NCBI GenBank assembly: GCA_028288705.1
Contig: JAQBNH010000014.1
Span: 240,334 to 304,333 of the forward strand
Direction: 5' to 3'
Length of the DNA: 64,000 bases
Source: Ferruginibacter sp.
Lineage (GTDB): Bacteria > Bacteroidota > Bacteroidia > Chitinophagales > Chitinophagaceae
Positions 51,560 through 59,758 of the stretch are shown here, piece after piece. Position 1 is the first letter of the stretch; every line of letters starts with the position of its first letter. The position numbers were made by a program, and so were the translations under genes. Under the pieces are notes generated by a model. That model ran no database searches. It saw only the letters and a program-made list of their open reading frames with translations, and was not told where the DNA came from.

Positions 51560-52318
51560 CTAATTAGATATTTCTGAAACGCTGTAAAATTTCATGCCCA
51601 GCTCTTTGGAGTAAGCAACTATTTTTTGTAACCGGTCCAGCGACACGCTTAATTTGCCGCCGGTGTTAATATCGTGGGAAACAAACACGGCGCAGTTGTT
51701 ATTTTCAAACGCTGATTTTATCACGTGTGCGACTACAGCATCGGAACGCTTGCTGCTTTTGTCGATCCCCAAGCCGAAAAGCAGATCGTTGTTTTCCGTT
51801 GGTGCGAGGCTTTTGGTAAGATCGTTGGTGCCGTTCAATGCCCGTACACTTTTAAAATAGCGCATCAGCATTTTGTCGTAGACCGCATTATGGGCGCCAT
51901 AAGGGTAAGCAAACGTGGTGGGATAAAAACCATCGCGGTTCATCATCTTCAACCCATCGGTCACCTCATTCTTCATTAACTCATCCGTAGTATGATGGTA
52001 TTTATACACGTAATCCATCATGTTGTAATGGTTCGTGGTATGATAGGCAATTTCGTGGCCGTGTTGCTGGAGAATGGCCAGTTTATTTTTCTGGTCAGCC
52101 GTGAAGCGGTTGTATTTACAGATGTAAAAGGTGGCTTTCACCTGGGCTGTATCAAAAAATTCGAGGTAATTGTACCAGTTGTCCACGCGGTCATCATCGA
52201 ATGTAAGGGCAATTCCGGCATGCGTCATATAACCTTCTTTCTGGAACTTTTTACAGCCCGGAAAGAATATACAGATCATGATTGACAGCAATAGCAGCGG
52301 GCCTATTTTGGTAAGCAT
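51560..52318 (-). CDS. Polysaccharide deacetylase (NodB-type) lipoprotein
   Basis: A carbohydrate esterase 4 enzyme removing acetyl groups from peptidoglycan, chitin or exopolysaccharide. 252 residues from the ATG at 52318 (a TTG at 52324 is less likely). It has a hydrophobic leader with a lipobox-like IFFPGCKK (probable lipoprotein), then the NodB domain: IALTFDDDRVDNW, the metal-binding HTTNH in EIAYHTTNHYNM, and FAYPYGAHN. Acceptor polysaccharide is unknown. It is beside galE, consistent with surface-polysaccharide work. Confidence 0.87.
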   Translation of the reverse strand: MLTKIGPLLLLSIMICIFFPGCKKFQKEGYMTHAGIALTFDDDRVDNWYNYLEFFDTAQVKATFYICKYNRFTADQKNKLAILQQHGHEIAYHTTNHYNMMDYVYKYHHTTDELMKNEVTDGLKMMNRDGFYPTTFAYPYGAHNAVYDKMLMRYFKSVRALNGTNDLTKSLAPTENNDLLFGLGIDKSSKRSDAVVAHVIKSAFENNNCAVFVSHDINTGGKLSVSLDRLQKIVAYSKELGMKFYSVSEISN

Positions 52319-52381
52319 CGGCAAATTTTGGTAAATGGTGAAGGCTGTTCGCGGACTGGAATTGTGAAGATATAGGAAAAA

Positions 52382-53440
52382 CTAATTCAATTCAGATTGT
52401 GAAGATTTAAATATTTTCTCATCCTTTTTCAGCTTCAATTCCCAGTTCCAGGCGGTTTCCATCATGTCATCGAGGTTATACGCCGGTTGCCAGCCCAGGG
52501 AATTCCTGGCCTTATCGTTGTTGGCATAAATCGCGATCACATCACCCGGGCGGCGGGGTGCTAACGCATAGTTGAGTTTTTGACCGCTCACTTTTTCAAA
52601 CGTTTCGATCACTTCCAATACCGTGTAGCCGTTACCGGTGCCGAGATTGAAAATATCACAGTTACCGGTATTTTTCTGTTCGATCAGGTAGTTCAATGCT
52701 AACGTATGCGCATGGGCGATATCTGAAACATGGATATAATCCCGCACGCAACTTCCGTCCTTGGTTGGATAATCAGTGCCGAATACCTGCATTTGCGGCA
52801 GTTTGCCAATAGCAGTCTGCGTGATCGCCGGGATCAGGTTGGCCGGTTTCCCTAAAGGAATCTCCCCGATATTGCCTGACGGATGTGCCCCAACCGGGTT
52901 GAAATATCGCAGTAAGATCGCTTGCTGCCCGCTGAGGCTGTTCATCGTTTGCTGAACGATCTCTTCGCCCATTTGCTTCGTGCTGCCGTAAGGCGACTGG
53001 GCGGGCTGGAAAGGCGTTTCTTCGGTAACCGGTGTTGATTCGGGGTTTCCGTAAACCGTACAGGAAGAAGAAAAAACGAAATGCGGCACTTTAAATTCAG
53101 CAGCACAACGTAAAATATTTACCAGGGAGCCAATATTGTTTTCATAATAACGCAGCGGGTGATCTACCGATTCACCAACGCTTTTATAAGCGGCGAAATG
53201 AATGATCCCTTCAATATCCGGGTTTTCCTGGAAGATCGCGCAGGTATCATCGAAGATGCAAAGGTCTACCGCGTAGTTCTTTATTTTTTTACCGGTGATT
53301 AGTTCCACGCCGGTCATGATACCCGCATGGCTCCTGCTGTTGTTATCTGCAGAAATTACGTCAAAACCATTCTGAATCAGGTCGACAATTGTATGCGAAC
53401 CGATATAACCACATCCGCCGGTAACCAGGATTTTTTTCAT
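52382..53440 (-). CDS. galE: UDP-glucose 4-epimerase
   Basis: Interconverts UDP-glucose and UDP-galactose (or the GlcNAc forms) with bound NAD. 352 residues. The extended-SDR features are the Rossmann start ILVTGGCGYIGSHT, HFAAYKSVGESVDHPLRYYENN, catalytic SSSCTVYG and YGSTK, and the RYFNPVGAHPSG substrate loop. Length and motifs are typical. It probably feeds surface glycans together with the neighbouring deacetylase. Confidence 0.94.
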   Translation of the reverse strand: MKKILVTGGCGYIGSHTIVDLIQNGFDVISADNNSRSHAGIMTGVELITGKKIKNYAVDLCIFDDTCAIFQENPDIEGIIHFAAYKSVGESVDHPLRYYENNIGSLVNILRCAAEFKVPHFVFSSSCTVYGNPESTPVTEETPFQPAQSPYGSTKQMGEEIVQQTMNSLSGQQAILLRYFNPVGAHPSGNIGEIPLGKPANLIPAITQTAIGKLPQMQVFGTDYPTKDGSCVRDYIHVSDIAHAHTLALNYLIEQKNTGNCDIFNLGTGNGYTVLEVIETFEKVSGQKLNYALAPRRPGDVIAIYANNDKARNSLGWQPAYNLDDMMETAWNWELKLKKDEKIFKSSQSELN

Positions 53441-53482
53441 TAATTGTTATTTTAAAGACCAGTGTTGATCCTGCTGCAAAGA

Positions 53483-53512
53483 AAACAAAAAATCACTCAG
53501 CGATGAGTGATT
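53483..53512 (-). terminator. Terminator of the PiT/DUF47 operon
   Basis: On the minus strand AATCACTCA pairs with TGAGTGATT around a 4-base loop, then TTTTGTTTT follows. It lies after the PiT stop codon. Confidence 0.85.
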
Positions 53513-53541
53513 TCAGTGAATTATAGAAAATTATTTGAGGA

Positions 53542-54747
53542 TCAGATAAACAACTTAATAATATAGAAGATGATCGCGGCGAGGATACCACTCACCGGGA
53601 TGGTGAGCACCCAGGCCCAAAGCAGGTTCACGGTAACGCCCCAACGAACGGCTGATAATCTTTTTGTTGCACCAACACCGATGATCGAACCAGTGATCGT
53701 GTGCGTCGTACTTACCGGGATTTTTAGCATCTCGGTAATAAATAAGGTTAAGGCACCGGCAGATTCCGCGGCCACACCTTCAAACGGCGTCACCTTCGTG
53801 ATCCGCGTGCCCATTGTTTTAATGATCTTCCAGCCGCCGCTCATCGTACCCAGGGCGATCGCCGTATAACAGGCCAGCGGCACCCAGGTGGGCATCTGCG
53901 AAAATTTTTCGATCTGCCGGCCACTGATCAACGCCACCGTAATGATCCCCATCACTTTTTGTGCATCATTACCGCCATGACCAATACTGAATGCTGCTGA
54001 AGAAACCAGCTGCATTTTTTTAAACCAGCGTTCCGATTGGGCATAATTGAGGTTACTGAGGAACAGGGAGAAGATACTGAGTGCAATGATGATAAATCCG
54101 ATCAATACCCATTTAAAATTGTGGGAATAGAACAGGACTTTCAACAGGTAACTATCGTAATGCGTTTTTAATTTCGACGGGTCTGTTTCGATCTGGGTAT
54201 AGAGAAGGAATATAGTGGCAAAAATGATGACCAGCGCCACAATCTTAGGCAGGATCCCTTTGCGGAAGGAATTTAAAAACCAAACGGAAATGATAAAGGC
54301 CATCAGCATACCGAGGATCGGTGCAACAACGATGAACCCGATAATTTTTAACATGATCGGCGTGTTGATCACCGTGAACGTTCCTGTTGAAGCAACGGCT
54401 GCGCCGGTGAAGCCGCCGATCAGTGTGTGAGAAGAACTGGAAGGAATCCCGTACCACCAGGTGATCAGGTTCCAGATGATCGCGGAGATGAGACCGGCTA
54501 AAATTACATGGAGACCTATGGCACCATTCACCGTTTTGGCAATGGTTTCGCCAACCCCGTGATCTTTAAAAATAAAATAAGCAACGAAGTTGAACACCGC
54601 TGCCCAGATCACCGCCTGGAAGGGTGTGAGCACTTTTGTTGAAACGATCGTAGCGATCGCGTTGGCAGCATCATGAAACCCGTTGATATAATCAAAGATG
54701 AGTGCGAGTACAATGATGGATATAAGTAAGACGGAAAAGTCTGGCAT
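53542..54747 (-). CDS. pit: Inorganic phosphate transporter, PiT family
   Basis: Low-affinity phosphate (metal-phosphate) symporter. 401 residues and about ten helices. The two PiT signatures are DYINGFHDAANAIATIVSTKVLTP near the N-terminus and HGGNDAQKVMGI in the middle, with GIPSSSSHTLIGGFTGAA and VSTTHTITGSIIGVGATKR repeats. It follows the DUF47 gene by 33 bp and ends at a terminator, forming a pair widely seen for PiT/PhoU-like regulators. Confidence 0.95.
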   Translation of the reverse strand: MPDFSVLLISIIVLALIFDYINGFHDAANAIATIVSTKVLTPFQAVIWAAVFNFVAYFIFKDHGVGETIAKTVNGAIGLHVILAGLISAIIWNLITWWYGIPSSSSHTLIGGFTGAAVASTGTFTVINTPIMLKIIGFIVVAPILGMLMAFIISVWFLNSFRKGILPKIVALVIIFATIFLLYTQIETDPSKLKTHYDSYLLKVLFYSHNFKWVLIGFIIIALSIFSLFLSNLNYAQSERWFKKMQLVSSAAFSIGHGGNDAQKVMGIITVALISGRQIEKFSQMPTWVPLACYTAIALGTMSGGWKIIKTMGTRITKVTPFEGVAAESAGALTLFITEMLKIPVSTTHTITGSIIGVGATKRLSAVRWGVTVNLLWAWVLTIPVSGILAAIIFYIIKLFI

Positions 54748-54780
54748 TAAATTTCTTTTTGATGAACAGTAATCGATGGA

Positions 54781-55428
54781 TTAAGAATACTTCACAATGA
54801 TGGATTCGATCACGTTGGCAGCATCTTCACATTTATCTGTTACGATTTCCATTACCTGGTAGATCTCTCTTTTCTTGATCACTTCTTTTGCATCAGGTTC
54901 TGTTGCAAACAATCGCTCAATACTCATATCAAAAATATCGTCACCCTGGTTTTCGATGCTGTTGATCGCCACCAGTGCATCCGTGATCTGGCGCATATTT
55001 TTCATGTTGCGCAATTCCGTAACAGCCTTGTGCACCTGTACGCAACCCAGTGCGATCAGGTCGCCAAATTTCTGGATACCGATATCATCCGGATTAACGC
55101 GGTAGAAATTGATCTTTTTTGCAGAAGCATAAATGTAATCCGCAATATCATCCAAAGCAGAAGCCAGGTAGTGAATGTCTTCCCGATCGAATGGTGTAAT
55201 AAAGTTTTTTCCAAGCTCTGTAAAAATGCGGTGCGTGAGGTCATCGTTCACGTGCTCCATATCTTCCACTTCCTTGATCAGTTTCGCACGTTTCTCGAAA
55301 TCAGATTCGTTTACGACTTCTTTTAATTTGTCACCCATCTTTACCAGCACTTCGGCAACACTTTCAAAAAGTTGATAAAATACGCGGTCCTTAGGTAAAA
55401 AGATTTTGAGGATAGAGCTTACAGACAT
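54781..55428 (-). CDS. DUF47 (PhoU-like) partner of the PiT transporter
   Basis: A 215-residue all-helical cytosolic protein of the DUF47 family, distantly PhoU-like, that modulates PiT transporters and binds metal clusters. Conserved segments are KEVEDMEHVNDDLTHRIFTELGKNFITPFDREDIHYLASALDDIADYIYASAKK and VTDKCEDAANVIESIIVKYS. It is the first gene of the PiT operon and is divergent from the porin gene. Confidence 0.92.
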   Translation of the reverse strand: MSVSSILKIFLPKDRVFYQLFESVAEVLVKMGDKLKEVVNESDFEKRAKLIKEVEDMEHVNDDLTHRIFTELGKNFITPFDREDIHYLASALDDIADYIYASAKKINFYRVNPDDIGIQKFGDLIALGCVQVHKAVTELRNMKNMRQITDALVAINSIENQGDDIFDMSIERLFATEPDAKEVIKKREIYQVMEIVTDKCEDAANVIESIIVKYS

Positions 55429-55445
55429 GTATGATTGATTTTTGG

Positions 55446-55453
55446 CAAAATTA
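55446..55453 (-). promoter_or_regulatory. -7 element for the DUF47-PiT operon
   Basis: The minus strand reads TAATTTTG, exact TAnnTTTG, 17 bp before the DUF47 ATG. Confidence 0.5.
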
Positions 55454-55487
55454 GAAATATGAGGTCCTTATCGGGCAACAATGTAAT

Positions 55488-55516
55488 TGGTAATAATTTG
55501 ATAACATAGAAGTAAT
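55488..55516 (+). promoter_or_regulatory. Candidate Pho-box-like repeats upstream of the porin gene
   Basis: Three 7-mers TGGTAAT, TGATAAC and AAGTAAT are spaced at exactly 11 bp (starts 55488, 55499, 55510). The sequence is A/T-rich, so this is weaker than the array before the TonB gene, but it has the same period and the same TAAY core. Confidence 0.4.
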
Positions 55517-55550
55517 ATTGCTTTGTTATTAACAGCCCAAAATCATACCA

Positions 55551-56852
55551 GTGGTAAAAAGATGCCTTTTAAGTGTAGCCTTCCTCTTTGTTGTAATGCT
55601 GTCGCAGGCGCAGTTCCTGATGGATATGGTAGATACCAGTACAGATATGGGCAAAAGCATGCTGGGCATCTATAAGAAGTTCGATCGTGTTAAATTAAGT
55701 GGTTATGTGCAGCCGCAATACCAGGTAGCCCAGGAGAAAGGCCAGCAAAGTTTTAATGGGGGCGATTTTGCCCAGCATGTAGATAACCGTTTTATGCTTC
55801 GCCGTGGCCGGGTGCGGATCGATTATATTCATTTTGCAGAAAGTAAAGGCCCGTCGGTACAATTCGTTTTCCAGTTTGACGGTTCGGAGAAAGGATTTTT
55901 TACCCGTGATTTCTGGGGCCGCGTAATGGAAAATAGATACCAGCTTTTCTCCCTGACTGCCGGCTTGTTTGCCCGCCCGTTTAGTTATGAATTGAACCTG
56001 GGCTCTGCCGATCGGGAAAGCCCGGAGCGCGGGAGGATGAGCCAGATCCTCACCAAAGTAGAGCGCGACCTCGGTGCCATGGTTTCTTTTGAACCGCGAA
56101 AAAAAGATCACCCGCTCAGTCACCTGAAAATAGATGCCGGTTTTTTTAATGGTCCGGGTTTAAACGCCACGGCCGATTTTGACAGTTACAAAGATTTCAT
56201 CAGCCGCGTCGCCTGGAAGCCGGTCGCCCTGTCCAAACACCTGACTGCTGCAGCAGCGGTTTCTTATTTCAACGGGAGCCTGTTGCAGAACACGCGCTAT
56301 CGTTATGAAACAAAAAATACCACAGCCGGCAAAGCCTACGTGGTGGATTCTTCATTAGATCATTTGAATACAAAAGCTCCACGCAAATATTATGGAGCTG
56401 ATGCCCAGGTGAAAATTTCACATGGCTGGGGCGTTACGGAACTTCGTGCGGAAATGGTAACGGGAACGCAGACCGGCAGCCGCGTAACCTCAGAAACGCC
56501 GGCCATTTTATTTACCGGCACTGATGGGTATTACCTGAGGAAATTCAATGGCGCTTATTTTTATTTACTGCAGAATATCGTGAACAACAAACACCAGCTT
56601 GGGGTAAAGTACGACTGGTATGATCCTAACCGGGACGTGGAAAAAATGGAGATCGGCGCAGCCGGCACCAACTTTAATGCAGCAGATGTGAAATACAGTA
56701 CCCTCAGCATCGGCTATAACTATTATGTGAATGAGAATTTAAAACTCCTGCTCTGGTATGATAAAGTGATGAATGAGAAGACGGCTTTACCGGGCATGGA
56801 TAAAGACCTTCGCGATGATGTATTTACCTGTCGCCTGCAGTTTCGTTTCTAG
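55551..56852 (+). CDS. Phosphate-selective porin O/P-type outer-membrane channel
   Basis: An OprO/OprP-family porin, 433 residues. Signal peptide from a GTG start (VKRCLLSVAFLFVVMLSQAQ), then the family features: KFDRVKLSGYVQPQYQ, DNRFMLRRGRVRIDY and the barrel with LNLGSADRESPERGRMSQI. It ends in a C-terminal Phe (CRLQFRF). It would let phosphate or polyphosphate cross the outer membrane. It sits between the PiT operon (divergent) and a TonB receptor, which strengthens a phosphate reading. Confidence 0.85.
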   Translation: MVKRCLLSVAFLFVVMLSQAQFLMDMVDTSTDMGKSMLGIYKKFDRVKLSGYVQPQYQVAQEKGQQSFNGGDFAQHVDNRFMLRRGRVRIDYIHFAESKGPSVQFVFQFDGSEKGFFTRDFWGRVMENRYQLFSLTAGLFARPFSYELNLGSADRESPERGRMSQILTKVERDLGAMVSFEPRKKDHPLSHLKIDAGFFNGPGLNATADFDSYKDFISRVAWKPVALSKHLTAAAAVSYFNGSLLQNTRYRYETKNTTAGKAYVVDSSLDHLNTKAPRKYYGADAQVKISHGWGVTELRAEMVTGTQTGSRVTSETPAILFTGTDGYYLRKFNGAYFYLLQNIVNNKHQLGVKYDWYDPNRDVEKMEIGAAGTNFNAADVKYSTLSIGYNYYVNENLKLLLWYDKVMNEKTALPGMDKDLRDDVFTCRLQFRF

Positions 56853-56853
56853 T

Positions 56854-56915
56854 CCGTAACATTCCGGTAACACAGCGGTAACGTTTGCTTAACCTTCCGT
56901 TCACATTGCCATAAC
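56854..56915 (+). promoter_or_regulatory. Six-unit Pho-box-like array upstream of the TonB receptor
   Basis: Six 7-bp direct repeats start exactly every 11 bp, at 56854, 56865, 56876, 56887, 56898 and 56909: CCGTAAC, CGGTAAC, CGGTAAC, GCTTAAC, CGTTCAC and CCATAAC. The 4-bp spacers are variable. This 7+4 geometry is that of PhoB-binding Pho boxes. The last unit ends 10 bp before a candidate -7 element, the same gap as in activated Pho promoters. The array begins right after the porin stop codon. Confidence 0.8.
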
Positions 56916-56925
56916 ATCCTTGTTG

Positions 56926-56933
56926 TCCCTTTG
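56926..56933 (+). promoter_or_regulatory. Weak -7 element of the TonB receptor gene
   Basis: TCCCTTTG keeps T and TTTG of TAnnTTTG but not the A. A weak core promoter is expected where an activator bound to the array 10 bp upstream does the work. Confidence 0.5.
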
Positions 56934-56950
56934 CGGTCAAACAAGAAGGC

Positions 56951-59737
56951 ATGAGATCACTGATATTATTGGTAGCGTTTTTAGGACTGGCATCATTATC
57001 ATTTGCACAAAAAGGAAAGGTAGAAGGGAAGGTGACTGATTCCAAAACCGGCGCTGCGCTAACCGGCGTTTCTGTCTTCATCAAAGGCACACAAACAGGC
57101 GTTGCCACCAATACCGAAGGCCGCTACGTGATCAACGCTGACGGACCGAAAGTGAGCCTCGTATTTTCTTATAACGGTGTTACGCAGGAAGTCACAGATA
57201 TCGAAGTGCTGCCGGGAAAAATCACGACGCAGGATCTCGCACTCGAACAAAAAGCCAAAACAGAAGAAGGCGTGATCGTTCGTTCTACGAGCACGGCAAG
57301 AAAAGAAACGGCCGCTGCATTGATCTCTTTTCAAAAAAATACCAACACCGTTGCTTCGGTGATCTCTTCAGAATCGATTCGTCGCTCTCCTGATAAAAAT
57401 ACCGGTGAAGTGTTGAAACGTACGCCGGGAGCCAGTATCCAGGAAGGTAAATTTATTATCGTGCGCGGGCTGGCAGATCGCTACAACCAGGCGATGTTGA
57501 ACGGTATTTTATTGACGAGTACAGAACCGGATCGTAAAACATTTTCTTTCGACCTGATCCCTTCGCAGATGATCGATAATATCGTCATCAATAAAGCATT
57601 TGTACCCGAATACCCGGGAGAGTGGGCGGGTGGCCTCATCCAGGTGAATACAAAAGATATTCCTGCCAAAGGATTTTTCAATATCCAGGTGGGAACCGGT
57701 TACAATACACAAACCACGGGCAAGCGTTTTTTCAAAGATGGCCAGGGCGGCAAGCTGGATTTTTTAGGTATCGATGACGGCACAAGGGCTTTGCCGGATG
57801 CCTACACGACCAAGTCGAAATTTGATGCATTAACGCCGGCAGAAAAAACAGCGATCGGCAAATCTTTACGCAACTCCTGGCTGGCAGAAGAAGTGAACGC
57901 GATGCCGAACCTTTCGCTACAGGCAAATGGCGGCTTCAATAAAAAATTATTCGGTAAAAATATCGGTGGAACCTTTGGTGTCATCTACAATAAAACAAAC
58001 CGCATCATCGAATCTGCCAACCGCTCGAATGCGTTGAACAGCGGCACGAATACCTTCAGTGTAAATTATGATTATGCTGATAATAAATACGTACAGGATA
58101 TTTCTGTAGGTGCATTGGCCAGCCTGAGTGTTCAGCTGAATTCGAACAACAAGATCTCTGTAAAATCCATCATCAATGTGAACAGTCCGAATTCGGTGAC
58201 ACAAAGAGCAGGAACTGATTTTGGTCGCCAGGAAGAAGTGAAAGGATCGGAGTTTACGTTCAAGCAAAATACTTTTTTCACCACGCAGTTAAGTGGCGAA
58301 CACAATATCGCGAAGCCCTTAAAATTAAAATGGTACGGCGCGTTCAATATTTTAGACGGTTATATTCCTGATCAACGCCGTATCCTGTACACGCGTGCTG
58401 CAGGAACACAGGATCCTTATCGTTTGCCGATCGCATTTTCTTTATCGCAACAAAATGGCAGCAGGATCTATCAAAGCCTGAGCGATTATATCTACACAGC
58501 CGGTGGCGACCTGAACTATTCCTTCAATTTGCTGGGACGTAAGCAGGCGGTAAAAGGCGGTTACATGTTGCAGATCAAAGACCGCTTATATGATGGCCAG
58601 TTCTTCGCGATCTACCTCAAAAATGACAACGATGCATTGAAGCAATTGCCGGCCGGCCAGGTGTTTGCGCCGGAGAATTATGGCAATGGCGAAGACAATA
58701 AATTTGGATTTAATTCCATCAACAATAAAAATTTCCGTTACCTCGCCAACACGATTTTGAATGCCGGCTTCCTGCAAATGGATAACCAGCTCAGCACGAA
58801 ACTGCGTGTGCTCTGGGGCGTTAGGGTGGAGAATTTCGACCAGCTCGTGGGCAGTGTAAAGAAATACGACCCCCGTCATTTCTATTCTAAAGTAACCGAT
58901 GTATTACCCGGACTTAACGCGACTTACAAACTCGATAACAAAACAAATATCCGGTTATCCGGCTCGCAAACCGTTATCCGGCCTGAGTTGCGTGAATTGT
59001 CTGCATTGAACATTTACGATTTTGAATTGAACGCTTCTGTGCAGGGTTACCCAGAATTGAAAAGAACAAAGGTCTCCAATTTTGATCTGCGCTATGAAGT
59101 TTACCCGCGTGCCGGTGAAGTCGTAACAGCAGGTTTGTTCTATAAACATTTTGCGAACCCGATCGAACAATTGTTTGATGAAGCGGCCGGCGGTGCAAGC
59201 ACCTTCACGTATCGTAACCCGGAGAAAGCGATCTCTTATGGCGCCGAACTGGAGTTCAGGAAGAAGCTGGATATGATCGGCGGATTGAAAAATTTCACGC
59301 TGCAGGCGAATGCGTCTTATATCTACAGTAAAGTGTCTGACAGTAGCCTGGATGTGAACCGCCCGTTGCAGGGGCAGTCGCCTTTTGTGGTTAACCTTGG
59401 ATTGTTGTATGACCTGGAAGAAAAAGGATTTAATGCCACCTTGTTATTTAACCAGATCGGCAAAAGGATTTACGTGGTAGGTCTCAATGCCGTTAACATT
59501 GGGGGTACACCGGATATCTATGAAGCACCAAGGCCGTTGCTTGATCTGCAGTTAAGTCAGAAGATCATTAAGAGAAAAGCCGAGCTGCGTTTAAACGTTT
59601 CCGATATCCTGAACCGCAGGCAGATCTTTTACCAGAATTCCGACAGCAATACCGATCTGAAGAAAGGGGAAGATGCCTATCGTTTCACGCGCCGGTTCGG
59701 AACCACGTTCAGTTTAAGTTTCAATTACTCATTATAA
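56951..59737 (+). CDS. TonB-dependent outer-membrane receptor
   Basis: A 928-residue active-uptake receptor. Signal peptide (RSLILLVAFLGLASLSFAQ), carboxypeptidase-regulatory-like domain (about 22-105, KVEGKVTDSKTGAALTGVSVFIKGT), plug (about 120-240, SESIRRSPDKNTGEVLKRTPGASIQEG and IIVRGLADRYNQAMLNG), then a 22-strand barrel. It ends TFSLSFNYSL. It is followed 21 bp later by a lipoprotein, as in SusC/SusD-like couples, though the lipoprotein is not SusD-like. The upstream array suggests induction on phosphate starvation. Confidence 0.93.
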   Translation: MRSLILLVAFLGLASLSFAQKGKVEGKVTDSKTGAALTGVSVFIKGTQTGVATNTEGRYVINADGPKVSLVFSYNGVTQEVTDIEVLPGKITTQDLALEQKAKTEEGVIVRSTSTARKETAAALISFQKNTNTVASVISSESIRRSPDKNTGEVLKRTPGASIQEGKFIIVRGLADRYNQAMLNGILLTSTEPDRKTFSFDLIPSQMIDNIVINKAFVPEYPGEWAGGLIQVNTKDIPAKGFFNIQVGTGYNTQTTGKRFFKDGQGGKLDFLGIDDGTRALPDAYTTKSKFDALTPAEKTAIGKSLRNSWLAEEVNAMPNLSLQANGGFNKKLFGKNIGGTFGVIYNKTNRIIESANRSNALNSGTNTFSVNYDYADNKYVQDISVGALASLSVQLNSNNKISVKSIINVNSPNSVTQRAGTDFGRQEEVKGSEFTFKQNTFFTTQLSGEHNIAKPLKLKWYGAFNILDGYIPDQRRILYTRAAGTQDPYRLPIAFSLSQQNGSRIYQSLSDYIYTAGGDLNYSFNLLGRKQAVKGGYMLQIKDRLYDGQFFAIYLKNDNDALKQLPAGQVFAPENYGNGEDNKFGFNSINNKNFRYLANTILNAGFLQMDNQLSTKLRVLWGVRVENFDQLVGSVKKYDPRHFYSKVTDVLPGLNATYKLDNKTNIRLSGSQTVIRPELRELSALNIYDFELNASVQGYPELKRTKVSNFDLRYEVYPRAGEVVTAGLFYKHFANPIEQLFDEAAGGASTFTYRNPEKAISYGAELEFRKKLDMIGGLKNFTLQANASYIYSKVSDSSLDVNRPLQGQSPFVVNLGLLYDLEEKGFNATLLFNQIGKRIYVVGLNAVNIGGTPDIYEAPRPLLDLQLSQKIIKRKAELRLNVSDILNRRQIFYQNSDSNTDLKKGEDAYRFTRRFGTTFSLSFNYSL

Positions 59738-59758
59738 AAAGCTCATAAAATAGACAAC

